This document shows positions 32,306-40,254 of a stretch of DNA of 53,552 bases, piece after piece; position 1 is the stretch's first letter, and each line of letters begins with the position of its first letter. The notes below the pieces were generated by a model that saw only the letters and a list, made by a program, of their open reading frames with translations, did not search any database and was not told the DNA's origin. Made by a program: the position numbers and the translations under genes. Origin of the DNA: Pseudomonas sp. 30_B (GTDB lineage: Bacteria > Pseudomonadota > Gammaproteobacteria > Pseudomonadales > Pseudomonadaceae); assembly GCF_017491605.1 (NCBI RefSeq), contig NZ_JAFGYY010000030.1:1-53552 (forward strand), given 5' to 3'.

Positions 32306-34021
32306 TCAGCGCGGCGCGATATGCGCCACCATCAGTTGCACGCTTTCGTTGCCGCGGAACTCGTTGACGTCCAGCTTGTAGGCCACTTCCGCCCAGCGCA
32401 CGGTGGGGTTGGGCCAAATTTCGCGGTCGATGTTGAAGGCGATGGCGTCCAGTTGCAGCGAGCCGCATTCGGTCTTGAGCACCAGTTTCAGGTGGCGCTC
32501 GCCAACCACGCGCTGCTGGACGATCTGGAAGATGCCGTGGAACAGCGGCTCGGGGAAGTGCTGCCCCCAGGGACCGGCCTGGCGCAGGGCGCGGGCCAGC
32601 TCCAGGTGGAACTCCTCGGCGCCCAGTTGCCCGTCGGAGAGCAGGCGGCCGGTGAGGTCTTCCTCGTCCAGCTGACGGCGCACCTCGGCATCGAACGCAG
32701 CGGCGAAGGCGCCGAAGTTTTCCTGCGGCAGCGACAGGCCGGCGGCCATGGCATGGCCGCCGAACTTGCTGATCAGCCCCGGATGGCGCGCGGCCACGGC
32801 GTCCAGCGCGTCGCGGATATGAAAACCCTGCACCGAACGCGCCGAGCCCTTGAGCGTGCCATCGCCGGCATCGGCGAAGGCGATGGTCGGGCGGTGGTAA
32901 CGCTCCTTCAAGCGCGAGGCAAGGATGCCGATCACGCCCTGGTGCCATTCCGGGTCGAACAGGCACAGGCCGAAGGGCATCTCCTCCACCGGCAGTTCCT
33001 TGAGCTGGGCCAGCGCCTCGCGCTGCATGCCCTGCTCGATGGCCTTGCGGTCCTGATTGAGGCCGTCGAGCTGCGCAGCCATATCACGGGCGACGCTTTC
33101 GTCCTCGCAGAGCAACAGCTCGATGCCCAGGGACATGTCGTCCAGGCGGCCGGCGGCGTTCAGGCGCGGGCCGAGGATGAAGCCGAGGTCGGTGGAGGTG
33201 ATCCGCCGGCAATCGCGCCCGGCCACTTCCAGCAGCGCGCGCAGGCCCGGACGGGCGCGACCGGCACGGATGCGCGCCAGGCCCTGGTGCACCAGGATGC
33301 GGTTGTTGGCATCCAGCGGCACCACGTCGGCGACGCTGCCCAGGGCCACCAGGTCGAGCAGTTCCGCAAGGTTCGGCTCGGCGATACCGCGCGCAGTGAA
33401 CCAGCCACGCTCGCGCAGGCGGGCGCGCAGGGCGAGCATCACGTAGAAGATCACGCCGACGCCGGCCATGGCCTTGCTGGGGAAGTCGCAGCCGGGCTGG
33501 TTCGGGTTGACGATGGCATCAGCGGCGGGCAGTTCCGGCCCCGGCAGGTGATGGTCAGTGACCAGCACGCGCAGCCCGGCGGCCTTGGCGGCGGCGACGC
33601 CGTCGATGCTGGAGATGCCGTTATCCACGGTCACCAGCAGATCCGGGCGCTTCTCCAGCGCCACGGCGACGATTTCCGGGGTCAGGCCGTAGCCGTATTC
33701 GAAGCGGTTGGGCACCAGGTAATCGACCCAGGCCGCGCCGAGCATGCGCAGCGCCAGCACGCCGACACTGCTGGCGGTGGCACCGTCGGCGTCGAAGTCG
33801 CCCACATAGAGAATCCGCTGGCCCTCCTCCAGCGCATCGACCAGCAGCTCCACCGCCGCGTCCACGCCCTTGAGCTGCTGGTACGGGATCAACCGCGCCA
33901 GCCCCTTGTCCAGCTCGGCGGCGCTCTGCACGCCGCGGGCGGCATAGAGACGGGTCAGCAGCGGCGGCAGGTCGCCCAGATCGGGCAGGGTTTGCGGGAG
34001 GGGGCGGGATTCGATGCGCAT
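32306..34021 (-). CDS. recJ: RecJ, single-stranded-DNA-specific 5'-3' exonuclease
   Basis: The 571-residue DHH-family nuclease acts in RecF recombination, mismatch repair and base excision repair. Catalytic motifs: ILYVGDFDADGATASSV (DxD), LVTVDNGISS, the DHH motif in VTDHHLPG, NPNQPGCDFPSKAMAGVGV, and the late GGHAMAAGLSL of the DHHA1 domain, followed by the OB-fold tail. I start at MRIESRPLPQTLPDLG (34019-34021), the usual N terminus and length; the ATG at 34036 is an alternative five codons upstream with AAAGGA very close to it. Nothing is missing. Confidence 0.95.
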   Translation of the reverse strand: MRIESRPLPQTLPDLGDLPPLLTRLYAARGVQSAAELDKGLARLIPYQQLKGVDAAVELLVDALEEGQRILYVGDFDADGATASSVGVLALRMLGAAWVDYLVPNRFEYGYGLTPEIVAVALEKRPDLLVTVDNGISSIDGVAAAKAAGLRVLVTDHHLPGPELPAADAIVNPNQPGCDFPSKAMAGVGVIFYVMLALRARLRERGWFTARGIAEPNLAELLDLVALGSVADVVPLDANNRILVHQGLARIRAGRARPGLRALLEVAGRDCRRITSTDLGFILGPRLNAAGRLDDMSLGIELLLCEDESVARDMAAQLDGLNQDRKAIEQGMQREALAQLKELPVEEMPFGLCLFDPEWHQGVIGILASRLKERYHRPTIAFADAGDGTLKGSARSVQGFHIRDALDAVAARHPGLISKFGGHAMAAGLSLPQENFGAFAAAFDAEVRRQLDEEDLTGRLLSDGQLGAEEFHLELARALRQAGPWGQHFPEPLFHGIFQIVQQRVVGERHLKLVLKTECGSLQLDAIAFNIDREIWPNPTVRWAEVAYKLDVNEFRGNESVQLMVAHIAPR

Positions 34022-34075
34022 GGGTGTTTCGATCATTCCTTTTCTGCTTGCTCTCGCGCCTTGCGAGCTAGAGCA

Positions 34076-34154
34076 CGGCAAGGCGCGAACAGGCGGGGGA
34101 CGCGGAGTTTACTTCAGTAAATGAGCAGGCCCACGCCTGTTCGCAACGCTGCCG
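34076..34154. repeat. Long hairpin between recJ and yaeQ
   Basis: GCGAACAGGCG (34085-34095) pairs with CGCCTGTTCGC (34134-34144), CGGCA (34076-34080) with TGCCG (34150-34154), and the tip is TTTAC-TTCA-GTAAA (34108-34121). The tip resembles that of the hairpin at 23819-23962 read on the other strand, suggesting one class of element. It may terminate yaeQ transcription. Confidence 0.65.
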
Positions 34155-34176
34155 GGCCGACGCGCAGCTAGCGCGA

Positions 34177-34716
34177 TCAGCGTTCGCCCATCAGCCATTC
34201 AACCTGGAGTTCGTGCTGGCCACGCTCGTCGGTGACGAAGAGGGTCCCTTCGCTGATCATCACGGTCCAGTTGATCGAGCGCGGCAGGTCGCGGGAGATT
34301 TCCTCCAGCGGCTCCTGGGGCATGGCGACGACGTTGAGGTTCTTCAGGTGGCGCACGCTGTCGAGCACCTTGGTGGTCCACACGCGCAGGTTGCCGTAGG
34401 CGACCAGGGTCAGCTTCTCGCAGCGGCGCGAGCACCAGGTCAGGCGCTCGGCGTCGGGCTGGCCGACTTCGATCCAGTGCAGGACGCGATCATCCAGGCT
34501 CTTTTCCCAGAGCGACGGCTCTTCCACGTCCGACAGACCGCGACCGAAGGCCAGTTGCTCGTTGTACCAGATGACGTAGGCGAGCAGGCGTACCGCCAGG
34601 CGCTCCTCGGTTTCCGAGGGGTGGCGGGCGACGGTGAAGCGCAGGGTCTCGTAGACCCCACGGTCGAGGTCGGTCAGGCTGATATCGGCTTTGTAGGGCG
34701 TGGCGGACAGGGCCAT
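34177..34716 (-). CDS. yaeQ: YaeQ family protein
   Basis: The 179-residue protein has the complete YaeQ pattern: MALSATPYKADISLTDLDRGVYETLRFTVARHPSETEERLAVRLLAYVIWY, FGRGLSDVEEPSLWEKSLDD, WIEVGQPDAERL and the C-terminal TLFVTDERGQHELQVEWL. YaeQ has a PD-(D/E)XK nuclease-like fold; in E. coli and Salmonella it can suppress rfaH-related haemolysin defects, but its biochemical role is unsettled. It lies upstream of recJ on the same strand, as I recall for P. aeruginosa (PA3725-PA3726). Confidence 0.93.
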   Translation of the reverse strand: MALSATPYKADISLTDLDRGVYETLRFTVARHPSETEERLAVRLLAYVIWYNEQLAFGRGLSDVEEPSLWEKSLDDRVLHWIEVGQPDAERLTWCSRRCEKLTLVAYGNLRVWTTKVLDSVRHLKNLNVVAMPQEPLEEISRDLPRSINWTVMISEGTLFVTDERGQHELQVEWLMGER

Positions 34717-34779
34717 GGGGATTCCCGGCGAATTTTCGAAGGCGGCAAGTCTACCGCGAAAGCACCGGCCGAGGGTCCA

Positions 34780-35958
34780 TCAACCACGGGTACGTCGGTC
34801 GGTTCCCGGTTCCGGGGCAGCCAGTTCGATGCGGTTGCGGCCCTTGGCCTTGGCGGCGTAGAGCGCCTGGTCGGCCAGCGCCAGCAGGCGCGTCAGGTCG
34901 TGCCCGGCCTCACGGGTGGTGGCGATACCGATGCTCACGCTGAGCTGCCCTTCGGCCATGAATGGCAGCTCAGCGAATTCACGGCGTACCCGCTCAGCCA
35001 CCTGGCAGGCGCCCTCGGTGTCGGCGGACACCAGCAGGCAGGCAAACTCTTCCCCGCCGATGCGCGCGAACAGGTCCTGCTTGCGCATCCGCGAGGCGGT
35101 GATGCGGCTGAACTCCACCAGTACCCGGTCACCGGCAGGGTGGCCGAAGGAGTCGTTGAGGCGCTTGAAGTTGTCCAGGTCGCAGAGCAGCAGCGAGGCC
35201 TGCTCGCCGCGTTCGGCGCACAGGCGCAAGGCGCGCTCGCCGGAATCCATGAAGGCCCGGCGATTGCCGGCGCCGGTCAGCGGGTCGCTCAGCGCGGCGC
35301 TGCGGAATCCCAGTTCGGCGCGCTCCTTGACCATCGCCAGGGTCGCGAAGGCGATGCCGATGGCGTAAAGCATGGTCTCGAAGACCAGCAGGGTGAAGAA
35401 GGTGCTGCCCTGGCCATTGTTGTTGGCGCTCTCGAACGGCATCCCACGGTCGACCAGCAGGCGCACCGTGTAGAAGCCGCCGTGGAACAGCATCAGCGCC
35501 AGGATCGGGCGCAGCTCCACCTCCAGCTTGCGGCGGCTGCGCAGCAGCTCGCTGATGGAGGCCAGGCAATAGGCGATGGTGATCGAGGTACTGACCAGTA
35601 CCCGCGCCGCCAGCGACTCATAGAACGCCGGCCAGAGGCACAGCATCGCCCAGAGGGCCGCACCGGCGCCGATCAGCGGCCAATGCGGCCGACGCCCGGT
35701 GAACACCCGCATGGATGTCCAGTTCATCGCCGCGCAGATGTGCAGGATGACGTTACCCAGCAGGATCGGTACCAGGTCGATGCCCATTCCCCGCAAGGTG
35801 CCGAGGAAGGTGCCCAGGGCGCCAAGCAGGAGCATCGCGCTCATGTAACCCAGCGTCGGCTCGCGACGGCCGCTGTGCCAGGCGAACGCCATCAGCACCC
35901 CGACCAGAGTGAGCACATAGAGATCGACCACGACCAGCGTCGGCAGGCTCAGGACCAT
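34780..35958 (-). CDS. Membrane-bound diguanylate cyclase (GGDEF)
   Basis: The 392-residue protein starts at MVLSLPTLVVVDLYVLTLVGV (AAGGGGG upstream of the ATG at 35956-35958). The N-terminal half has about six TM segments up to residue 215 (MASE-like sensor, exact family not recognised). The C-terminal GGDEF domain (about 228-380) has DPLTGAGNRRAF, active-site GGEEF, and the inhibitory RxxD (RKQD) five residues before it, so the enzyme should be active and product-inhibited. It makes c-di-GMP from two GTP. The input signal is unknown. It stands alone, divergent from the CoA-transferase gene; it is not linked to the wsp operon but feeds the same second-messenger pool. Confidence 0.93.
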   Translation of the reverse strand: MVLSLPTLVVVDLYVLTLVGVLMAFAWHSGRREPTLGYMSAMLLLGALGTFLGTLRGMGIDLVPILLGNVILHICAAMNWTSMRVFTGRRPHWPLIGAGAALWAMLCLWPAFYESLAARVLVSTSITIAYCLASISELLRSRRKLEVELRPILALMLFHGGFYTVRLLVDRGMPFESANNNGQGSTFFTLLVFETMLYAIGIAFATLAMVKERAELGFRSAALSDPLTGAGNRRAFMDSGERALRLCAERGEQASLLLCDLDNFKRLNDSFGHPAGDRVLVEFSRITASRMRKQDLFARIGGEEFACLLVSADTEGACQVAERVRREFAELPFMAEGQLSVSIGIATTREAGHDLTRLLALADQALYAAKAKGRNRIELAAPEPGTDRRTRG

Positions 35959-36217
35959 GCCACCCCCTTGCCATCCGCCTGCACGCATCCCGAAGGGAGC
36001 GCCGGACGGCCGGGGACGTGGAATGACGGAAGCGCGCGCATCGGGGGTGACCCTGTCCAGTGTCGGACGAGCTGACAGAAATGTCCTTGGATAGGGTTAC
36101 TCTACGCGCGCCCATCGCCGGCGCAAAGCGCCGATGGTGGACAGCCGGCCCGGCGGCCTGTTCGAACGCCCGCGTGGGCGGTAAAGTCCGCCGACCACCT
36201 GCCGAACGGATCGACCG

Positions 36218-37417
36218 ATGAACACCACCGCCAAACCCCTCGCCGGCCTAAAAGTGATCGAGCTGGGCACGCTGATCGCCGGTCCCTTCGCCTCGCGTCT
36301 GTGCGCGGAATTCGGCGCCGAGGTGATCAAGGTCGAATCGCCCGACGGCGGCGACCCGCTGCGCAAGTGGCGCAAGCTCTACGAAGGCACCTCGCTGTGG
36401 TGGTTCGTGCAGGCCCGCAACAAGCGCTCGCTGACCCTGAACCTCAAGCACGAGGCCGGGCGCGAAGTGCTGAAGAAGCTGCTGTCCGAAGCCGACATCC
36501 TGATCGAGAACTTCCGCCCCGGCGTGCTGGAAAAGCTCGGCCTGGGCTGGGACGTGATCCACGCGCTGAACCCGAAGCTGGTGATGGTGCGCCTGTCCGG
36601 CTTCGGCCAGAGCGGTCCCTACAAGGACCAACCGGGCTTCGGCGCGGTAGGCGAGTCCATGGGCGGGCTGCGTTACATCACCGGCTTCGAAGACCGCCCG
36701 CCGGTGCGCACCGGCATCTCCATCGGCGACTCCATTGCCGCGCTGTGGGGCGTGATTGGCGCGCTCATGGCGCTACGTCACCGCGAGGTCAACGGCGGCC
36801 AGGGCCAGGTGGTGGACGTGGCACTGTATGAAGCGGTGTTCGCCATGATGGAATCGATGGTGCCGGAGTTCGACGTGTTCGGTTTCATTCGCGAGCGCAG
36901 CGGCAACATCATGCCGGGTATCACCCCCTCCTCCGTACACACCACCGCCGACGGCAAGCACGTACAGATCGCCGCCAATGGCGACGCGATCTTCCGCCGC
37001 TTCATGCTTGCCATCGGCCGCACCGACCTGGCGGAAGATCCGCAGCTGGCGGACAACGCCGGACGCGATCAGCGCCGCGACGAGCTGTACGGGGTGATCG
37101 ATCGCTGGGCGCGCTCGGAGCCGCTGGATACCGTGTTGAAGGTGCTGGGCGAGGCCGAGGTGCCGGCCAGCCGCATCTACTCCGCCGAGGACATGTTCGC
37201 CGACCCGCAATTCCTCGCCCGCGAGATGTTCCTCTCGGCCAGGCTGCCGGACGGCAAGCCGTTCCGCATGCCGGGCATCGTGCCCAAGCTGTCCGAGACG
37301 CCCGGCTCGGCGGACTGGATCGGCCCGGAGCTGGGGGAGCATACCGATGAGGTGTTGGGTGGACTGGGGTATGACGCGGCGGCTATTGCGGTGATGCGGC
37401 AGCAGGGGGCTGTGTAA
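36218..37417 (+). CDS. CaiB/BaiF family (class III) CoA transferase
   Basis: The 399-residue class III CoA transferase has N-terminal PLAGLKVIELGTLIAGPFASRLCAEFGAEVIKVESPDGGDPLRKW, then RNKRSLTLNLKHEAG, LIENFRPGVLEKLGLGWDVI, SGFGQSGPYKDQPGFG and the catalytic Asp in RTGISIGDSIAALWG. The enzyme moves CoA between a donor thioester and an organic acid via an aspartyl intermediate. No dehydrogenase or racemase gene lies next to it, so the acid cannot be named. The Shine-Dalgarno is weak (ACGGAT). A 0.9-kb repeat island follows. Confidence 0.92.
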   Translation: MNTTAKPLAGLKVIELGTLIAGPFASRLCAEFGAEVIKVESPDGGDPLRKWRKLYEGTSLWWFVQARNKRSLTLNLKHEAGREVLKKLLSEADILIENFRPGVLEKLGLGWDVIHALNPKLVMVRLSGFGQSGPYKDQPGFGAVGESMGGLRYITGFEDRPPVRTGISIGDSIAALWGVIGALMALRHREVNGGQGQVVDVALYEAVFAMMESMVPEFDVFGFIRERSGNIMPGITPSSVHTTADGKHVQIAANGDAIFRRFMLAIGRTDLAEDPQLADNAGRDQRRDELYGVIDRWARSEPLDTVLKVLGEAEVPASRIYSAEDMFADPQFLAREMFLSARLPDGKPFRMPGIVPKLSETPGSADWIGPELGEHTDEVLGGLGYDAAAIAVMRQQGAV

Positions 37418-37484
37418 GGCGTTATCCGCCGTTTTGGGGTTAGGTGTTTCTGCGCCGCATCGGCGTGTGCTGAGAGATCTTGTT

Positions 37485-37690
37485 TCGCCCCCTCGGGCGA
37501 GTCACTTCTTCCAAACGCCGAAGAAGTAACCAAGAAGGCTTGCCCCTGCATCCGGGTCCCGCTTCGCGGGACTCCCCTCGCTCCATCGGAGTTTCAGGGG
37601 CACGCCGCGAAGGGCCATCCCTGGCCCATCGCGGCTCTCGCGGCATCCATGCCGCTCAACCCCTGAAACTCCGACTCCACTCGGCCTCCT
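37485..37690 (-). repeat. Five-hairpin structured repeat, copy 2 (inverted)
   Basis: Read on the minus strand it aligns with copy 1. Hairpin e is 37485-37500, d 37504-37511 / 37520-37527, c 37556-37572 (GTCCCGC/GCGGGAC), outer stem 37586-37600 / 37660-37674 (15 bp perfect), b 37605-37634 (CCGCGA + GGGCCA stems), a 37640-37655. Stems c, d and the distal part of b differ from copy 1 but remain paired. Similarity extends to about 37440 and 37735. Confidence 0.8.
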
Positions 37691-37758
37691 GAAGGGGCGC
37701 TCGGAGTGCGCGGATGTTTCTCTGGAAGTCTTAGAGAGCCAGAGCGGAGCTGCGCTCC

Positions 37759-37862
37759 CGTAGGAGCGGATCTTATCCGCGAAATCCATTGCGGATGGCT
37801 CCGCTCTAACAGGGGAATGCCCACGCATCGCGCCTACGTAGGAGCGGACTCCGTCCGCGATG
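37759..37862. repeat. Two REP palindromes
   Basis: CGTAGGAGCGGATCTTATCCGCG (37759-37784) and CGTAGGAGCGGACTCCGTCCGCG (37837-37862) lie in the same orientation. The stem bases differ, but pairing is kept. Confidence 0.75.
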
Positions 37863-37865
37863 CTC

Positions 37866-37934
37866 TTGTAGGGCAAATAACGCGTAGCGTTATCCGCCGT
37901 GATGGGTATCGCTTCGCTCCACGCCATCCTACGA
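37866..37934. repeat. Mixed fragment of GTAGGG- and GATGGGT-type repeats
   Basis: TAGGGCAAATAACGCGTAGCGTTATCCGCC resembles the element at 14904-14976, and GATGGGTATCGCTTCGCTCC...CATCCTACG the right half of 29113-29194. It looks like two repeat families fused. Confidence 0.6.
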
Positions 37935-37984
37935 AGAGCAAGCATGAAGCAGCCAAAGTCTCAGGCGCGCGCAGAGTCCCGTCA

Positions 37985-38190
37985 GGAGGCCGAGTGGAGG
38001 TATTGCGCAGAGGGGCGAGCGGCATGGATGCCGCGAGAGGCGTAGAGGGCCAGGGATGGCCCTTCTACGCCGACCCTCGGAGCGATACCGGAAGGAGGGA
38101 AGTCTGAGCGAAGCGAAGACCCGGATGCCGGGACGGGCCCTTTTGGTTCCTTTTGGGGCCCCAAAAGGGACTCGCCCGAGGGGGCGAAAC
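37985..38190 (+). repeat. Five-hairpin structured repeat, copy 3
   Basis: Hairpin a is 38019-38034 (identical to copies 1 and 2); b 38039-38071 (GGCGTAGA / TCTACGCC around GGGCCA/TGGCCC); the outer stem at about 37999-38017 / 38071-38089 is built from a different sequence (GGTAT/ATACC ends); c 38102-38120 has GTCT/AGAC and GC/GC separated by tandem G-A/A-G mismatches with a GAA loop; d 38149-38168; e 38172-38187. It is head-to-head with copy 2. The 935-bp gap 37418-38352 is filled by copies 2 and 3, REP units and a terminator. Confidence 0.8.
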
Positions 38191-38242
38191 AAGATCTCTC
38201 AGCACACGCCGAAGCGACGCTGGACACCCAAACAAAAACCAA

Positions 38243-38271
38243 AAGCATCGCGGACAAAGTCCGCTCCTACG
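38243..38271. repeat. REP palindrome after structured repeat copy 3
   Basis: GCGGAC-AAA-GTCCGC with CTCCTACG tail sits in the same relative position as the REP after copy 1 (9996-10022). Confidence 0.8.
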
Positions 38272-38304
38272 AAAGCATGCCCCGTAGCTGCAGGTCAGTA
38301 ACGC

Positions 38305-38330
38305 AAACGCCGCCCCAGGGGCGGCGTTTT
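38305..38330 (-). terminator. Intrinsic terminator, DUF3509-type gene
   Basis: AAACGCCGCCCC-AGG-GGCGGCGTTTT is an 11-bp GC-rich stem with A- and T-tracts on both sides, 23 bp after the minus-strand stop; it can work in both directions. Confidence 0.8.
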
Positions 38331-38352
38331 ACATAGCGCAGACCAGAAAAAG

Positions 38353-38634
38353 TCACGTCCCGTAGCTGAGCACCTGCGCCCGCTGCCGCAAGGCGACGAT
38401 GACATCGTCCTCCATCCGCCCTTCCTGGATCAGCAGATCGCGGCGAACCGACTGGATCGCTTCCTCGCACTGATGCTCGTCCGCCAGTTGCACACCATCG
38501 AGCACGCGGCGCAAAACGACCTCGCCTTCGTCGTTGGTCAGGGTGAGGATGCGGCCGCCATCAGGGCGTGCCAAACCCAGTGCCGGAGTGTAGGGAGCGA
38601 AGGTCTCGGTCAGCAGCACGCTTAGCCGGTCCAT
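38353..38634 (-). CDS. Small protein, probably DUF3509 family
   Basis: I start at MDRLSVLLTETFAPYTPALG (38632-38634) because AAGGAG lies 7 nt upstream; the product is 93 residues. The middle, PDGGRILTLTNDEGEVVLRRVLDGVQLADEHQCEEAIQSVRRDLLIQEGR, fits my memory of DUF3509, a short Pseudomonas-restricted family of unknown function. No signal peptide or membrane segment. It has its own terminator and stands alone between the repeat island and the thrC terminator. Confidence 0.75.
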   Translation of the reverse strand: MDRLSVLLTETFAPYTPALGLARPDGGRILTLTNDEGEVVLRRVLDGVQLADEHQCEEAIQSVRRDLLIQEGRMEDDVIVALRQRAQVLSYGT

Positions 38635-38746
38635 GTCATATCTCCTTGTTGCGAAATGAAAAACCTGAAGAGAAGACATCACGGCCGGCGATTAAGTTCG
38701 TCCCGCTTATTACCACTGGTCCATAAAACCCTGAGCATCGTCCCAA

Positions 38747-38777
38747 GAAAAAGCCCGCCATGAAGGCGGGCTTTTTC
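38747..38777 (-). terminator. Intrinsic terminator of hom-thrC
   Basis: GAAAAAGCCCGCC-ATGAA-GGCGGGCTTTTTC is a long perfect stem 17 nt after the thrC stop; bidirectional in form. Confidence 0.9.
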
Positions 38778-38793
38778 ATCGATCCGTCACGGA

Positions 38794-40203
38794 TCAGAGC
38801 GGCTTGCCACGGTTGCCGTGGGCGCTGACGAAGGCCTGGACCTTGGCCAGTTCATTCGGCAGGACGGTGCAACGCTCGTCGCGCTGGAACAGGTCGGCCA
38901 GGTGCGCCGGCAGAGCCGGAACCGCCTCGATGCCAGCCTTCTCCACCGCTTCCGGGAACTTGACCGGATGCGCGGTACCCAGGGTGACCATGGGTACGGC
39001 CAGGCTGCGGCGGCAGGAGCGGGCCGCACGCACGCCGATGGCGGTGTGCGGGTCCAGCAGCTCGCCACACTCGGCGTAGACCTGGGCGATGGTCTCGCAG
39101 GTCTCTTCGTCGCTCACCGCCAGGGAATCGAACAGGCGGCGGGCCTCGGTCCAGCGGTCGTCCTCGACGGCCAGCTTGCCGGTGGCCTTGAAGGCGTCCA
39201 TCAGGTCGGCGACAGCCTTGCCATTGCGGCCATGCAGGTCGAACAGCAGGCGCTCGAAGTTGGACGAAACCATGATGTCCATGGACGGCGACAGCGACGC
39301 GTGCAGGGTGTCCTTGTCGTAGCGGTTGCCGGACATGAAGCGATGCAGGATGTCGTTGCGGTTGGTCGCGACGATCAGCTGGCTGACCGGCAGGCCCATG
39401 TTGCGCGCCAGGTAGCCGGCGAAGATGTCGCCGAAGTTGCCGGTGGGCACCGAGAAGGCCACGGAGCGGGCCGGTGCGCCGAGCTGCAGGGCGGCGTGGA
39501 AGTAGTAGACGATCTGGGCCATGATCCGCGCCCAGTTGATCGAGTTCACCGCCACCAGACGGGTGCCTTTCAGGAAGCCCTGGTCGGCGAAGCTGGCCTT
39601 GACCATCTCCTGGCAGTCGTCGAAGTTGCCTTCGATGGCGATGTTATGGATGTTTTCGCCGAGGATGGTGGTCATCTGACGGCGCTGCACCTCGGACACA
39701 CGGTTGTGCGGGTGCATGATGAAGATGTCGACGTTCTCGCAGGCCTTGCAGCCTTCGATGGCGGCCGAGCCGGTGTCGCCGGAGGTGGCGCCCATGATCA
39801 CTACGCGCTCGCCGCGCTTGGTCAGCACGTGGTCGAGCAGGCGGCCGAGCAGCTGCAGGGCGAAGTCCTTGAAGGCCAGGGTCGGGCCGTGGAACAGCTC
39901 CAGCACCCACTCGTTACCGTTCAGCTGGCGCAGCGGTGCCACGGCGTTGTGGGCGAAGACGCCGTAGGTTTCTTCGAGGATCTTCTTGAAATCGGCGTCG
40001 GCGATGCTGCCGGCTACGAACGGGCGCATCACGCGGAAGGCCAGCTCGTGGTACGGCAGGCCGGCCCAGGAGGCGATCTCTTCGACGGTGAAGCGCGGCA
40101 GGTTTTCCGGCACGTAGAGGCCGCCGTCGCTGGCCAGGCCAGCGAGCAGCACGTCTTCGAAGTTCAGCGCGGGCGCCTGGCCGCGGGTACTGATGTAACG
40201 CAT
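38794..40203 (-). CDS. thrC: Threonine synthase
   Basis: This 469-residue PLP enzyme converts O-phosphohomoserine to L-threonine, the last step of the pathway. It begins MRYISTRGQAPALNFEDVLLAGLASDGGLYVPE; the PLP lysine lies in ELFHGPTLAFKDFALQLLG; GATSGDTGSAAIEG and FSVPTGNFGDIFAGYLARNMGLP bind phosphate and cofactor. Length matches the long bacterial type (about 469). It is 51 bp downstream of hom, so the two form an operon ended by a strong terminator. The Shine-Dalgarno is weak, consistent with coupling to hom. Confidence 0.96.
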   Translation of the reverse strand: MRYISTRGQAPALNFEDVLLAGLASDGGLYVPENLPRFTVEEIASWAGLPYHELAFRVMRPFVAGSIADADFKKILEETYGVFAHNAVAPLRQLNGNEWVLELFHGPTLAFKDFALQLLGRLLDHVLTKRGERVVIMGATSGDTGSAAIEGCKACENVDIFIMHPHNRVSEVQRRQMTTILGENIHNIAIEGNFDDCQEMVKASFADQGFLKGTRLVAVNSINWARIMAQIVYYFHAALQLGAPARSVAFSVPTGNFGDIFAGYLARNMGLPVSQLIVATNRNDILHRFMSGNRYDKDTLHASLSPSMDIMVSSNFERLLFDLHGRNGKAVADLMDAFKATGKLAVEDDRWTEARRLFDSLAVSDEETCETIAQVYAECGELLDPHTAIGVRAARSCRRSLAVPMVTLGTAHPVKFPEAVEKAGIEAVPALPAHLADLFQRDERCTVLPNELAKVQAFVSAHGNRGKPL

Positions 40204-40254
40204 GGTGTGAAACCTTCGGTCTGGCGGCGGCGCTCAGGCGCCGCCGCGTTCGAT

